Under the pieces are notes generated by a model. That model searched no databases and was not told the origin of the DNA. It saw only the letters and a list, made by a program, of their open reading frames with translations. From assembly GCF_020085105.1 (NCBI RefSeq), contig NC_058063.1, positions 8,707,422-8,771,421 on the forward strand: a DNA stretch of 64,000 nucleotides, given 5' to 3'. Shown one piece after another: positions 50,882 through 63,500 of the stretch (positions are counted from its first letter, which is position 1; each line of letters opens with the position of its first letter). The position numbers and the translations under genes are program-made. The DNA is from Siniperca chuatsi. Lineage: Eukaryota; Chordata; Actinopteri; Centrarchiformes; Sinipercidae.

Positions 50882-53800
50882 ATGGAGGACCGTTCATCCA
50901 CCCAATCCTTCCCGAACCACCACCACCATTGCCATCACCCATCCTTTCACCTCACTTTGCCCGGCCTTCAAAGCCCCGAAGTGGGATACCCATCCTCTCA
51001 GTCTGCCCTGGACCCCCAGGATCAATATGGAAGTAGAGGGGAAGAATCCACAACCTCCTTCCCAAATTCAAGCACCTCTTCTGGGGGACGGCGGGGGAGC
51101 TGTGGAGGTGACAGAGGCTTGCTAAACACAAGTGGCAGCGGTTTGGATGGAGATGCTAACTTGGGAGGCCAACTTGATGGAGAAAGCGGGTTGGGCAGCC
51201 ATTTTGCTGACACTTGGTATGGCAAAAAAGAGGAAGTTTGGGAGGATGGGGAGAGTTGCGAAAGCCCTGCAGACGATTATTATAGTAAAGATTGCTACAG
51301 TAACGTTAACGCTAATGATGATTACACCATGAATTGTGGCAATGAGGAAGGACTCAGGCGTAAACTCAGAGCAAACTATAACAATTATGCCCATGTTAGC
51401 TGTGAAACTAAAAATGAAACAGTTTACAATAGGGAGGCTAATGTTAGCCACTTTACTAAACAAATGACTTCCTACAACAGAAGTGTGGCAGGGAGCTTTC
51501 ATGACAGCAGTGTAGATTATTGTAGGACCGATTCAAGAGTGAGTGATAATTATTTAGGAAGAGAAGAAGATTATGGGTCCAGCTGTGGCTCAGGTGAGGA
51601 TCAGCTTCAACCTGCAGAGGTTGAGGGATCCTGGCTCAGCAGTGTCTCTCCCTCGAGTCAGACTGGAGAGGGCAGGTGGAGAGGAACAGCAGACAACCTA
51701 ACTTTGGCCTCAGGGTGCCTACCACAGAGATCACCTATCAACATCAGCAGCGGTGCGTACACTCAGAAACTGGATTCCTTCTCTGAGGCGTTCCTCTCCC
51801 AGCGAAAGAGAAGATTCCCTGTGATTCCCAGTGGGGATTCCTCTGGACAGATTTGGGAATTTGGAGTAAGGAGAGGAGAAAGCCCTGGATTGGTCAAGTC
51901 AAGGCATAGCTGTGCTTTTGATTCAGACTCCTACCTGCCTCCCTCCTCCTCTTCTTCACCCGCTCACCCCTCTCTGCCGTCTTTCCCCTCTCCTCCCACA
52001 TCGTCTCACCTCATGTCTTCAGTTCTTAGTCCTCCTCCCACACCTCTTCCAGCTCCCTCTCACTCTCCCTCCAAAATGGACTCTCCCATTGCATTCGGGG
52101 GCACCGGACATTCAGTGTCCCAGGGGGGAGAATCACTTGGTACACTCCAGTTTTTCGCTTCCCGCCTTCAGTCTCTCCCATCTGTCCATTCCTCTGGGAT
52201 GATATGGAAGTTTCCACTGCTGTCACATTGCTTGCCACAGTTGTCAGACGACCCCAGCAACATCAAGAGCAACCTGAGATCTTCTCATGGTAGTGACTAT
52301 GGCAACACCACAGGTAAGGTATTGTGTGTGCATTTTTGTGAATGAAAGTATAATAGTAAGAAGAAGAATAAAAAATGGATAAAAGTTTATCTGGAGTCTG
52401 TCATAGCTGTTTAAGAAGGAACATAGAACAATAGAACAATAGACTAGAGTACTTAAACATGAAGTAATTTAAATGAACTTAATTTTCCCCCCTGACAAAA
52501 AAAACCACAGGTTAATACCCACATGTAAATTTATGGGACATGTGGGTTTTCGTAGGTGAGCTTGTGAAATTTCCCATTTCCCATATGCAAATTACATTTT
52601 AACTTTTCACAGGTTCACATATGTAACCATTTGTAATCTTTTTTGTACCATTTTACATCATGTGAAAAATGAAATATGATAACCAGCATGTGTATATCCA
52701 GAATGACTGTATGCGTGCTTTGAATTCATATGTGGGTATTCACAGGAATTGATTAGTGTTTCCAAATAACAAACAGATTCTGTCAGTGTCTGGTGTAACG
52801 CTTTCCTGTCTGACAGTGTCCGTATGGAGCATTGACAACATCATGATAATACCATGACTTTCCTCTGTTTTCTACTGTTCTTGTCCTCCCCCCTCTCATT
52901 TTTCCAGCCTCACACGACATCCTTCAGTCTCCAGAATCGCCATTCCTCACTTCCTCTTCCCACCGGTCATCCATCCACCCACCCAGAGCTCTCTGTCCCT
53001 CCAATGCTCCATCCCTCCATTCCTCCTTCCATCTTCCCACTCGTCCTACTCACCTTTCCAGCCAACATTTTGAGGCAGCAGAAAAGATTGCCCCTTACAT
53101 GGTGACCCCGAAAGTAAAGAATGGACCAGCCATTATGAATCAATCACAGCTACAGGTACAGCATGGCACTTGTACTATTTTTCACCACGGGAAACAATCT
53201 GAACAAATTTAAAGAAACAGTTTGACATTTGGGGAAATATGATTGTGCATTTCCTCTTGCTGAGTGTAAGACAAGAAGAGCAATACCAGTTTTGTGTTTA
53301 TGCATCCAGGACTTTGAGGTCCAGCTGAGGTCAAAATTATTGATAATCAGGTTGCCAGGTTGTGAGCCTACACTCAAGTTAGGAAACCTTCAGTTGATTC
53401 ATATCCTCTACTAGCTGGCTTAATATAATTTTAGCCACACAAAATTTTGTGTGGCTTAAAATTAATTAAAATTTAACCTATAGTTTGGTTTATTACCAAA
53501 TAACAACTTGGTGTGTAGTGCTAATTTGCAAATGTTAGCATGCTGTCACGCTAAACTAAGATGGTAAACATGGTAAACATTATACATGCTAAACATCAGC
53601 ATGTTAGCATTGTCAGTGTGAGGCCATTAGCATGCTGACGTTAGCATTTAGCTCACAGACTAGCATGGCTGTTGACTAGAAGACCCACTGGAAGCGAATC
53701 GAATCACTCAACATCGCCTTCGCCACTTCCTGCTCAACGCAGTGGGCGTCTCAACGTTCACAAGCTAGTGACTAGCTTGCTCATTAGCAGACATTGTGTA

Positions 53801-56800
53801 AATAAGCAACCTGCACTTTCTCCCACAATTTACTTGACATTGTAAGCAGCACTTTCTTTTTCTTTGTATCTGTAATATATAAAAAAGGGATCCCAGAAGT
53901 ACAAAAAAAGATCTTAATGTCCACATTCATCCACTGCAGGTAGCTAAACACTAAACTTCCTGTCCCACCACTACATCACTTTTTCTTTGTCAGTTTTTCA
54001 GCAAATCACTACGGAGTTTCCTGGAGAATTTAGCCCTCATTTGTTTTTCAAGTTCAAGTTTTTAACATTGCTGGCCAGTCCCTCTTCGCTTGGAATCCCA
54101 CAATGCCTTGCAAAGCGAATTGTTCATGTCCCATAGAAAATGAATGGGGACAAACTTTGCATCGCCTCACCTCGCACCGAACCGCGTTCATTGGGTCTTT
54201 ACCGCTTTCTCTTTATTAGTCAAGAAGGACAATTCTGTTGACTGTTTGAAACTCTAGTTTTTGCAGGAAGTATCCAGTACAGGCTTTGTGAGTTACAAAA
54301 TAAATAACAAATGTAAAAACAAGACATTGTGTTTTTGAAGCTCTTATGAACATCCACTGCTTCTTTAGAAGCAACATTTTCACAGTGGGGTTGCTAGGTT
54401 TGAACATTGTTGTCACTCTTCCATCAACAAAACCCAGAGACTGGGTAATGAGGAGGCAACAATCACTACAGCTGGACAAGCTGTGCAGATGTAGTGGGCG
54501 GGTACATGGTTGTTTGTCAAGAAATGACATTTGCTCCAGCTGCAGTACTGCTTCTAAAACCACAGTCTGGGTTTTTATTTTAGACGTGATGAATAGATGC
54601 AGTGTGTAATGAGATAGATTTGGTGTTGGTGAGAGGCATGAGCTTTGGGCTAGACAAGTTGTTTCTCCTGTTTCCAAACTAGGCTAAATATGTCATGGAC
54701 TTGTCTCTGTATTTGATACACAGAAATGAAATGGCAATCAATTTGGCTTAGAATACATTTTTGAGGAGTTGCTGTTTTAGATGCCTGTTACCACCACAAA
54801 CATTAGGTCGAAATACTTCAGCTTTTAGAACTTCAGTTGTACACACATTACATTTTTATTTCTGGCTTTTGTTTTTGACTGTGTATTAATCCAAAAAAGA
54901 CAAGGCTAACAGTGTAAATGCTTTTTCCTTGTGTTCTTACAGCAACAAGCCTTCCCAATCTACACTGGAACTCCATTTCCCAGTATCCTTCACTCCAGCA
55001 GGGGTCAAAAGAGGGGTTGCTACACTCCTCGACCCCTCCTCAATCCTGCACGCAGGGGGAAGGGGCTGTACTCCTCCCTCCCATATCTCCATCACAGAGA
55101 GGAGGAAACAGCATGTGGAGAAAAGGAAGAAGAGTGTGGTGTTTTACCGTAAGTAAAATCATGAAGTCGTAGAAAAGGTTTCAGTCGTAGTCATCTGGAC
55201 ACTGTTTTCAGAATCAAGACGTTTCGGCTCCCATCCGGAAGTCATTCTCAATTGTGAAAAAATGGGACGGGAACTAGAAATTTAAGCTACTCCGTGTTAC
55301 ATAAGCCCTGCCCTCAGGAAGGAATCTACCTGAGTATCTGTTGATTAGCTGGTTTCACCTGAAACTGACCTAATTGTTTCCATGATGGCCCAGTAATCAG
55401 TAATCAGACTACAACTGAAACCTTTTCTACAATAGAACACTCCTGGATGAATGAGGGACTACACCGTCTTAAAATCATGAAGGAAAATTTGCTTGAGGTC
55501 TTTTATTAGTTGGCATGATGTCTCAAAAACATGGTGAAGAGTTAGGCCAAGGAACGCGTGATTAGTGTTTTTATTGTAGATCTAGATTCTTGTGCAAGTC
55601 CAAGATTGTTTTGTTTTTTTACTTTTCTCTTTGCAAGACAGTGCGTTAAATGGAAAAAAAAAACTATCTGGCAGATGTATCCTCTGACTGTCAATCGCTG
55701 TGTGTATTTTGTTGCAGATTTAGATACACATGCAGATTAAACAAATCATAATTGATAATTGTAATTAAAAATACAAATTTAGAAAAATATGCACCCTCAG
55801 TGAGGGTATTAGTATTTAGGCATTATCTTTTTTCACTTTCTCCCTTTCACTTTCCTGCCTTCTTTCCTTCTCTCTAGGCATGTCAACGTAGGTCATGATT
55901 TCCAGGCAGAGCTTCCTTCATGCTTTGTGGATGGCAAGGGGTCAGGGGTATGGTCACCAGAGGCGGAATCTCCAAGGGAACAGTTGCTCTGGAAACCGTG
56001 GGACAAACTGGAGGAGAGTACCAACTTACAAGACCAAGGTAAACAGCATGCTAATATACAGCTTTTCAACCGCGCCGGCGACAGCCCGGAGGCATTATGT
56101 TTTCAGGTTGTCCATCCATCTGTCCCATTTTCCTGAACGCAATATCTCATCCACTTGGACTCAAGGATCAACTGATTAGAATTTGGTGGTCATAGGTCAA
56201 AGGTCAAAGTCACTGTGACTTCACAAAACACGTTTTTGGCCATAACTCAAGAGTTGATGCAGTATTTATGACAACATTTCACACAGATGTTTCATGGGAT
56301 ACAACAATGAAGTGATGACATTTTTTTACCCAAAAGGTCAAAGGTCAACTTCACTGTGACATCATGTTGTGCTGGAAAAACACAGAAGGGGAGATTGTGA
56401 CCATATTTCACAGTTAGTCAGACACTGAATAGGTACAAGGTAATTTATTTATCATTTTATAACACAAGGTTGTATAATGAAATGAAAGTTTGTAGTCCCT
56501 TCATGCTACACACGTAGAACATAACAGATAATTAAATTCATATTAAAATAAGGTAACATAAAATAAGTAAAATAAAACAATATATACAGTTATTTATACA
56601 CTTATATACGCGTATACACCCAGGAAATAATTCTGCAGCGCATTATTTGAATTTGGGTCTGGTGGAATGTAAACAGCAGATAGAGATAGTGATGATAATA
56701 AGGTTTCCATCTTCACATAAAAAGTTCGACATTTGTGAAAGTGTCCATCACCTTTGCCTGCGTTTGAGCACCAAGCATCATCGATGTAAACGCAGAGTCC

Positions 56801-59800
56801 TCCTGCTTTCATCTTGTCGGAGTCTTGCGCTCTGTGTCTCGGCTTGGAACACGGTCTGCCCGTCGAGTGCTTGATCCGGGATGTTGATGGAGCAGGTCTC
56901 TGTAAAGATGTGGGCACAACAGTCTCTGGTTCCCATTGCTTGGCCAGCCCATTTCGTCCATGCCGGACATTAGCCAGGAGCAGCCTTAAGTCCAAGCTTG
57001 GCCAGCATGGCTCCTATCCCCGCCTAGCTAATCGTGATCCTGTGAGTGAGTGAGTTTCACCTACAGCTCATCGAGAGGTTTCGCATCTAAAAATGCCCGG
57101 AGAAAACAAAAGCACCACATTTTGTGTAGCTTGGAGTAATAATAGCACAGAAAATGCCAGTGAATTCTCATTTCTTCAACATTACAAGCAACCGATAAGT
57201 TACAAGCTACAGCGACCTGCTAGAATATGAATCTAATATTTTAGTGTACCTATAATGAACTGTATGATGGAGAACTGTTAGATAGACCCTGATAGAAGTT
57301 AGACTCTGAAAACATAAAAATCAGTTAATTGTTTATTATGCTAACTGCGGACATCTTTGTGTGTGTGTGTGTGCGCGTGTGTGTGTGTGCACAGTGGAAA
57401 AGCTGTTGTCCATGTGTAGTTCCAGCTGCGTACCAGGAGGGGGCAGTAACACAGAGCTGGCGCTATACTGTCTGCACTACTGTCAGGGGAACACAATGGT
57501 AAGCAGTGAAGAGGAATATTAATACAGTTTTTTTTTCTTTATTCCTCATTCATTCTTTTACTATGCACTCATGCCATCATTTTCATCATTCCTCCATACA
57601 TCGTGACTTACTCACCTATCATCATTACTCACCTATTCATTCTCTTTGTCATTTCTTTTTCTTTCTTTCTTTTCTTTCTCACTCATTCATATCCAGTTAA
57701 TTCTCTTCAGAATCATTACATGCCTCATCTGTCTGTTCTCTGCATCCTTCATCCCTCTCTCCTGTGCAGGCCACCCTGGAGATGCTGCTGTTCTCACAGC
57801 CCTTGCCAACAGGAGACTACCACTACTCTGGTAACCTTTGACCTCAATCTAACTCATGGGTTTCCTATGCCTGTTGAAAGATCATTCCTAAATTATCACC
57901 CGATAATCAGATAGCTCTTTGGCTTGGTTATGGATATTTAACCTGAGCTGACTCCGCTCTCACCCTGTCATGTTTTTGAGGTGTATTCAAATCAAATCGC
58001 AACTTTGTCAAATTTAACCAGGGGACAGAAATAGGTAAAGTAAAATGAACTAAAATGTGTTGCAGTGAAAGAAGTTTAGTGTTTCTCTACAACAGTCAAC
58101 AGTTGTATGCATGTGCAAATGTGAGTCAGCAAAGGAGTAACCATTTCCACTGTACGTACAATAGTAGCCTTTGTAGAAGCCCAAAAAAAATCGCATGCCA
58201 CCCACCCCACCCCCCTCTCTCTGTCTTTGTCTCTTTGGTGCATTTAATGGTTCTCCACCACCTAACAACAGCTTAACAACATTTAGATGTCTAAAATCCC
58301 TGGCATTTCCCATGACCCCCCCCAGCTATTAAGCATAGGTACATGCAAGTTGCATTGTTAAAGCAGAGTCATTACAATCCACAGTGACAGTGGTATCAGA
58401 CTCATCATCTCCCATTTCTTTCACCAGTTATTGTCGATTTCCTGCAGGACTTTATACGTTTCCCGACAGTGGTTGCATTTCTTGGCATTGCAGCAAGCCG
58501 TGCACTGCAGGATGACCTGTTGGTGTTTGTTTTTGAATTGTTTCTCATGCTTTGCCTCTCACCCTCCTCTCTCTCCCTCTGCAGGTAGTGATTTTTGGAC
58601 AGACAGTGAAAAAAGTCTTTTCAGTGCAGCTCTGGGAACTTATGGAAAAGAATTTTCACTCATACAGAAAATGGTATAACTATTGCTTGTTATTTATGCT
58701 GCATTCTTTTAATGGTTACCTTCTCAGTGCTTTCCTTTTCTAATCTGTCTTTGCACAAGCCTAAAAGTGACATGGACTGTACGTATAACTACACACGTAG
58801 AAATTCTAACTATTTCTGCAGCTATTAAAATGACTGCATGTTGCAACTTGATTCACAAAATTAGCACTCGAAAACTCACTGACTAAATAAAAGGCTGGAG
58901 ATGCCACTTTACAGTATGTTATTGAATGTGTCAGCTTGATATATTATTATTATTATTGATATTTTCTGAAATATGTTGGCTAATATATTTGGAATCAAGC
59001 TGAGGTAGAAAAAGTTACACTGTCAGGTTGATTTTTGAGTGCTAAGTATTCACTATGTGTGTGTTTGTGTGTGTATGTTGCAGGTGAAGACTAAGACCGT
59101 GTGCCAATGTGTTGAATTTTACTACCTGAGCAAGAGGCTCCTGGACAAGCAGAAGAAACAGAAGGAGGAGGAGAACAGAAATGGAGAGATGGAGCAGCAG
59201 AAAAGTGTAAGAAACACCTGAAAGAAGCAGTCGGGAATTTAGTGTTAACATCTTTTTGCCTCTTGTCAAAATGTCCCAGCTGATCCAGGGACTCTGGTAC
59301 CCCGCTGATGTCCCTGATGTTTCTTTTAGTTTGCGTTTTAATATCAGCCTTTAGCGTTAGTGCTCACCCTTTTCCTGTCATTATCTTGTTTCCTGTTGTT
59401 GTTGTCCTGTGGTTTTTTGGCTATTCCCATGATACTCTGTGGGCTCCACTGCGTCATGCATTCTGATCCCTGACAGGTAGGACTATAGAATAGTGTGCTT
59501 GGCGTAGGAAAAAATATGGAGTATTTGTGTAGTCTTGTGTAATGAGTTAAATGCATTAAATGGTTATCTGGTGTGGAATGCAGCTCGACAAATCAATCAC
59601 ACCAAGGTAGCTTACAATTGGTTCTCTTTTCATAGATAACACCCATCTGTCAGCCAGTGGACAGACCGTTTGGACTGGAGGAGGCGGTTCCTGCGCCCTC
59701 ATTGGCCAGCTTCTTCCCCTGCAAGCTGTGTGGCAAGTGAGTAGGACCAGTCATACCAGAGCAAGCTCCAACACAAACTGTCTCTGTGTTTGGCTTTTCA

Positions 59801-60356
59801 AGTCTTCTTTTCAACCGTGTCTTTCTGTTTCCTCTTTCCTTGCCCCAGGATGTTCTATAAAATCAAGTCCCGTAATGCTCACATGAAGATCCATCGCCAG
59901 CCTCAGGAGGATTGGACCGACAGGCGGCTGCAGCACCAGCTCCTCACCCAGCGTCTGGCTCTCAGTCATCCCACCAACCTCATGCCCATCCCAGGCAGTA
60001 ATTTGCTCCCGCCCCAGACCTTTTCCTCCTCTGGCCTCGCTGGAACGCCAAGCAACAACAGCAATGCAGACAATGTCCTCAGCTCTGTAGCCAACACTCC
60101 CAGCAATGCCAGTGTCCTGCATCCCACCACCGTGGTAACATATAGCAACATCGCTGCTTCAAACTCTCACGTAATCACTAATATTGATGGTGGTGACTCA
60201 AATCAAAGAGAGCCCACCACTGTCTTACCTTTCCACCAGTCTTGGGGCTCATTTGGACATGGTCCTGACCCCATTACCTTCTATTGCAACACAGAAGGGA
60301 AAGACGATGTAGGAGCTGGGACAGTGGGGGGAAAAGAGCCAATCAACTGGCAGTAG
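50882..60356 (+). CDS. ELM2-SANT-C2H2 nuclear protein, MIDEAS/TRERF1/ZNF541 family
   Basis: Family members are scaffolds of histone deacetylase complexes (MiDAC in the case of MIDEAS): the ELM2-SANT unit recruits HDAC1/2. Exons: 50882-52313, 52908-53155, 54943-55148, 55878-56038, 57395-57498, 57770-57830, 58585-58673, 59084-59206, 59636-59736 and 59849-60356. Phases agree, giving 1010 residues. The first exon begins at 50854 with 28 nt of 5' UTR, so upstream exons exist; ATCATGG is a good start context. Residues 1-628 are disordered: a His-rich start, an Asn/Tyr/Asp-rich middle, and Ser/Pro runs. ELM2 spans about 630-735 (HVNVGHDFQAELP, LLWKPWDKLEE, CVPGGGSNTELALYCLH). SANT spans about 739-785 (SDFWTDSEKSLFSAAL, VCQCVEFYYLSKR), followed by a charged helix. 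One C2H2 finger uses Cys837, Cys840, His853 and His857 (KIKSRNAHMKIH). The ELM2 looks closer to TRERF1/ZNF541 than to MIDEAS; orthology is unresolved. Confidence 0.93.
53205..53690. repeat. Interspersed repeats in ELM2-SANT gene intron 2
   Basis: AAACAGTTTGACATTTGGGG at the left end resembles the start of the percomorph-type repeat. On the right are GTTAGCATGCTGACGTTAGC-type motifs common in fish. An imperfect palindrome lies at 53427-53463. Confidence 0.5.
55154..55482. mobile_element. Short element with 24-bp inverted repeats and 13-bp target duplication
   Basis: TAAAATCATGAAG occurs at 55154-55166 and 55470-55482. Inside, GTAGAAAAGGTTTCAGTCGT... (55169-55192) is matched by its reverse complement at 55407-55430 in 23 of 24 bases. 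Non-coding. It lies in the third intron of the ELM2-SANT gene, starting 18 nt after the exon end. Confidence 0.75.
56100..56400. repeat. Interspersed repeat carrying DR1 motifs
   Basis: A common fish repeat (CACTGTGACTTCACAAAACA, TTTTTGGCCATAACTCAAGA). It contains AGGTCAAAGGTCA at 56194-56206 and again at 56335-56347. Confidence 0.6.
56590..57010 (-). mobile_element. LINE endonuclease-domain fragment
   Basis: The minus strand reads GGLCVYIDDAWCSN ... KCRTFYVK ... SAVYIPPDPNSNNAL, the typical L2/jockey-type endonuclease segment of fish LINEs. Both ends are broken. It lies in the ELM2-SANT gene intron between exons 55878-56038 and 57395-57498. Confidence 0.7.
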
Positions 60357-60563
60357 TGTTTAACTCTCCCAAAAGCATTACTAGAACTGAGGTCTAAGAC
60401 TCATCAAAGCTGTTTTTTCATACAAATTAAATTCTAAGTTCAGTATATTTTTCAAACATATTTTAAGAAAACATGATCATTTTTTGTATGTTTTTGTTGT
60501 AATTTGTGTAATTAAATGTGTCACATATTTAAATGTTTCTTATGCATTTAACATTTGAATAAA
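60357..60563 (+). other. 3' UTR and poly(A) signal of the ELM2-SANT gene
   Basis: Follows the TAG at 60354-60356. AATAAA lies at 60558-60563, about 200 nt downstream, with a T/G-rich stretch after it. Confidence 0.65.
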
Positions 60564-60569
60564 ATTTGG

Positions 60570-63500
60570 AACCTTACGGCTGTTTTTCAATGTTTCTGAC
60601 TTCAGTAAGAACACAACTTGCCGCGTTTACATCGATTAAACAAACAAGATCTAATATGTTAATTTGTGAGCTTTAGAGGTGCTGCAGGCTAGCTGTCTCC
60701 CGCTGTTTCCTGTCTTTGTGCTAGGCTAAGCTAACTGTCTTCAGGCTGTAGCTTCATATTTAAAAGACAGACATGAGAGTGGTATCGATCTTCCCATCTA
60801 ACTTTTGGCAAGAAAGCGAAAAGGTGTATTTTCCAAAACATGAAACCGTTCCTTTAACTCTCACACAGCCCTTTGAAGAAGTGAGGACAAGCCGAATTGT
60901 CCTCACTTTCCTCGCTCTTAAAGTCTAAAACTCAAATTTGTCCTCACAAAGACAGACATACATGAGCACACATATCCACAGAGACAGACACACACAGCTT
61001 GTTGAAAGGTTTTGATATAACACCATAATGGGCTAATATTGACCTTGGTAGACCATCTCCTCTCTTACAGCCGTCCGAGTACTTGTGTGCCCAGAATTGA
61101 CCTGTTGATGGTTAACTACAGTGTTTGTGTGCGTGTGTTTGTGTGACTGTGTCCTGTAAGATGCTGGGAAAGAGGCATTGTGAATGTATGTGTGAGGGGG
61201 GGGTTAGTGTGTACAGTATCTGAGTGAGAGAGTGGGTCAGCTCAGATGTCACCAACTAACAACTTTGCATAACTTTGCCAAAAAACAACAACTAAATGTT
61301 CTATTTATCTTATGCAGACATAAGTTGATTTTCATACTGACTGCAGAGAATATGTCGTCTCTCCTATGTCATCATGTTTGCTTATAATTCACCTCTACTA
61401 TTTAGGTCAGTTAAATGCTTATCTGGTGGCTCTGGTGCATTGCATCATTTCAAGGCGGTGAGTATTCTTTGGTCCCATATCTTCATGAGTGTTACTGCCA
61501 CTGTGATAATGATAACAGTGTTTGTATGGGCCATATATAATGTCCTTAGGTATCCTTGTTAAAGAAAACTTGTAAGTAAGGGGGTCCTCGTGCATGAGTG
61601 TGTGGATGTGTGTTTGATTTTATGCATCTTTGTGTATGCATGTATTTGTGAGTGTCATGTGTTTACCCCTGTATATGCCTGTAAAAGTTTACAATGGTCT
61701 TTAAAATGGTTCCTCCCCCTGGAACGCTCCCTCCCCCTGACGAAAGTCCACCATGTCTAGCACAGTTTGTCTGCCCTCTTTTTCTGTCTGACGCCTGTTT
61801 TTTTTTTTCAGATTTTTTCTAACACTCCACCTCCCACTTCTGTAATATAGAGTATGAGCTGTTTCTAGTTAATAAATGGGCTCAAGCAGTGTCAGATGTG
61901 TCCTCTTTTCTTGCTTTTGGGGCTATATCTTCCCAAGTTTTAATTTCCCAGAGCTATGATAAGCATTGTAATGGTTGTGTGTGGTGTGTGAGCAGGAGGA
62001 AATCAGAGAGGTAGTGGTAACCAGCAGCAGTCCTGAATGTTGGCCCTTTTCAGAGAGAGAGAGAGAGAGAGAGAGCACAAGCATGTAGATAAAGGGGGAG
62101 AGGGAGACCAGACCAATGGAGTGAGGGAAGGGGGAATGGGGAGAGAATAAACAGAGAAGTTACTGAGCAGTGGCCATTCACCTATTCATGGCGAGCAGCT
62201 CTTTGCCAGTTGACTGAGCTCACGCCCCCACCACAACCCATCCCTTCTTTCTTTCATTTGCTGCTTTTCATTTGTTTTTGTTTTTCCAAGGCCAGAGTGG
62301 TACCAGTAAACAAAAGCAGCTTTTTCAGTCATTTCACGCTTTGCCTTGCCTTGCCAATAAAACTACAGCACTTTTATCGTCATACTCAGAAGAAATGTTG
62401 ACAATGAATGTGTCAGTCAGATTAAATAACCATGACAGCCCAAAGATGAAGTTCTAAACAAGAATAGGATGGTACATTAGAGTAATAACAAATTATATAA
62501 TCAAAAGATTGTTGAAGCAAGTCAGCATATGATTTACTCTACAATCCTTTATGCATATGAGTTTTATCACAGCTACTGCATATTTTTATCCAATACATTG
62601 TATCACTCCTTCCAGAAAAGTAATACGAGACTGCATGGACAACAATCGCAGGGATGTCCTCGTTTGGCACTTTAATGCACACTTAAGAGGCTGGCAACAC
62701 TTTTATGTCTTTATCTCACTGAGAGGTAATAAAAGACTGTCAGAATGCAAACTAGCTGTCATTTAGGGATACTAAAATAGAATTGCTGAACTTATGGAAA
62801 TGGAAAAGAGTGACTGTGAAACCTGACATAATGATTCACTCCCTTTTTACTTTTATAGGATAGCAAAGGTATTTCATCCTCTTCCTCATCTCCTAAAGAA
62901 GAAAATCTTACATTGTGAGAACTTGCTTTTCCCTTCTTGGACAAGTGAGAGTATATGAGAACAGAGGATTAAATCTTAAGGTTTTATCAGTTGTGAGATA
63001 CTGCACAGGGAGGCCGACTGCTGTCATTGACACAGTTGGAGGTTGGGCTCTATATTATGTAATAGTTGGCAGTCATTACATTATTATTATGGACAAACTG
63101 AAAACTTTAAAGTTCTATTCATTAACCTTCTGCTGCTGACACTTAATATTGTGTGGTGGGGAAAAGCTGTACAAGGGTTAATACTTAATATTAGCAGCTG
63201 CGCTGACTGAAAGCATATATAGGTTGGTAAAATCTGCAGTAGCCTCTATAGAGGTGTTCTCAGCTGACTTATTACAAACCAGGTAAATGGGGGGTGAAAG
63301 GTCACTTGGATGATAAATACTGGCTCCCACCAAACACACTCTCTGAACTTTGTGAGTCTGTTATGCAGGGAAGGAGCCCCATAGAAATTCTTTTAGCTAG
63401 GTCCAATGTGGCCTAGCTACACCAGCACTGGTGATGCAACACTTTGGCTTGCTGGTGGTTGGCCCACTTGGCTTGTCTGAGAGGACTCTCTCTGCTTCTA

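Noticed and set aside
52505-52760. Possible short inverted-repeat element (AATACCCACATG near both ends)
   Set aside because: The ends match only over about a dozen bases and no target duplication is visible.
55205-55245. Possible hammerhead ribozyme in the short element of intron 3
   Set aside because: GCCGAAACGTC on the minus strand fits part of the core, but the CUGAUGA part reads CGGATGG, so I do not call it.
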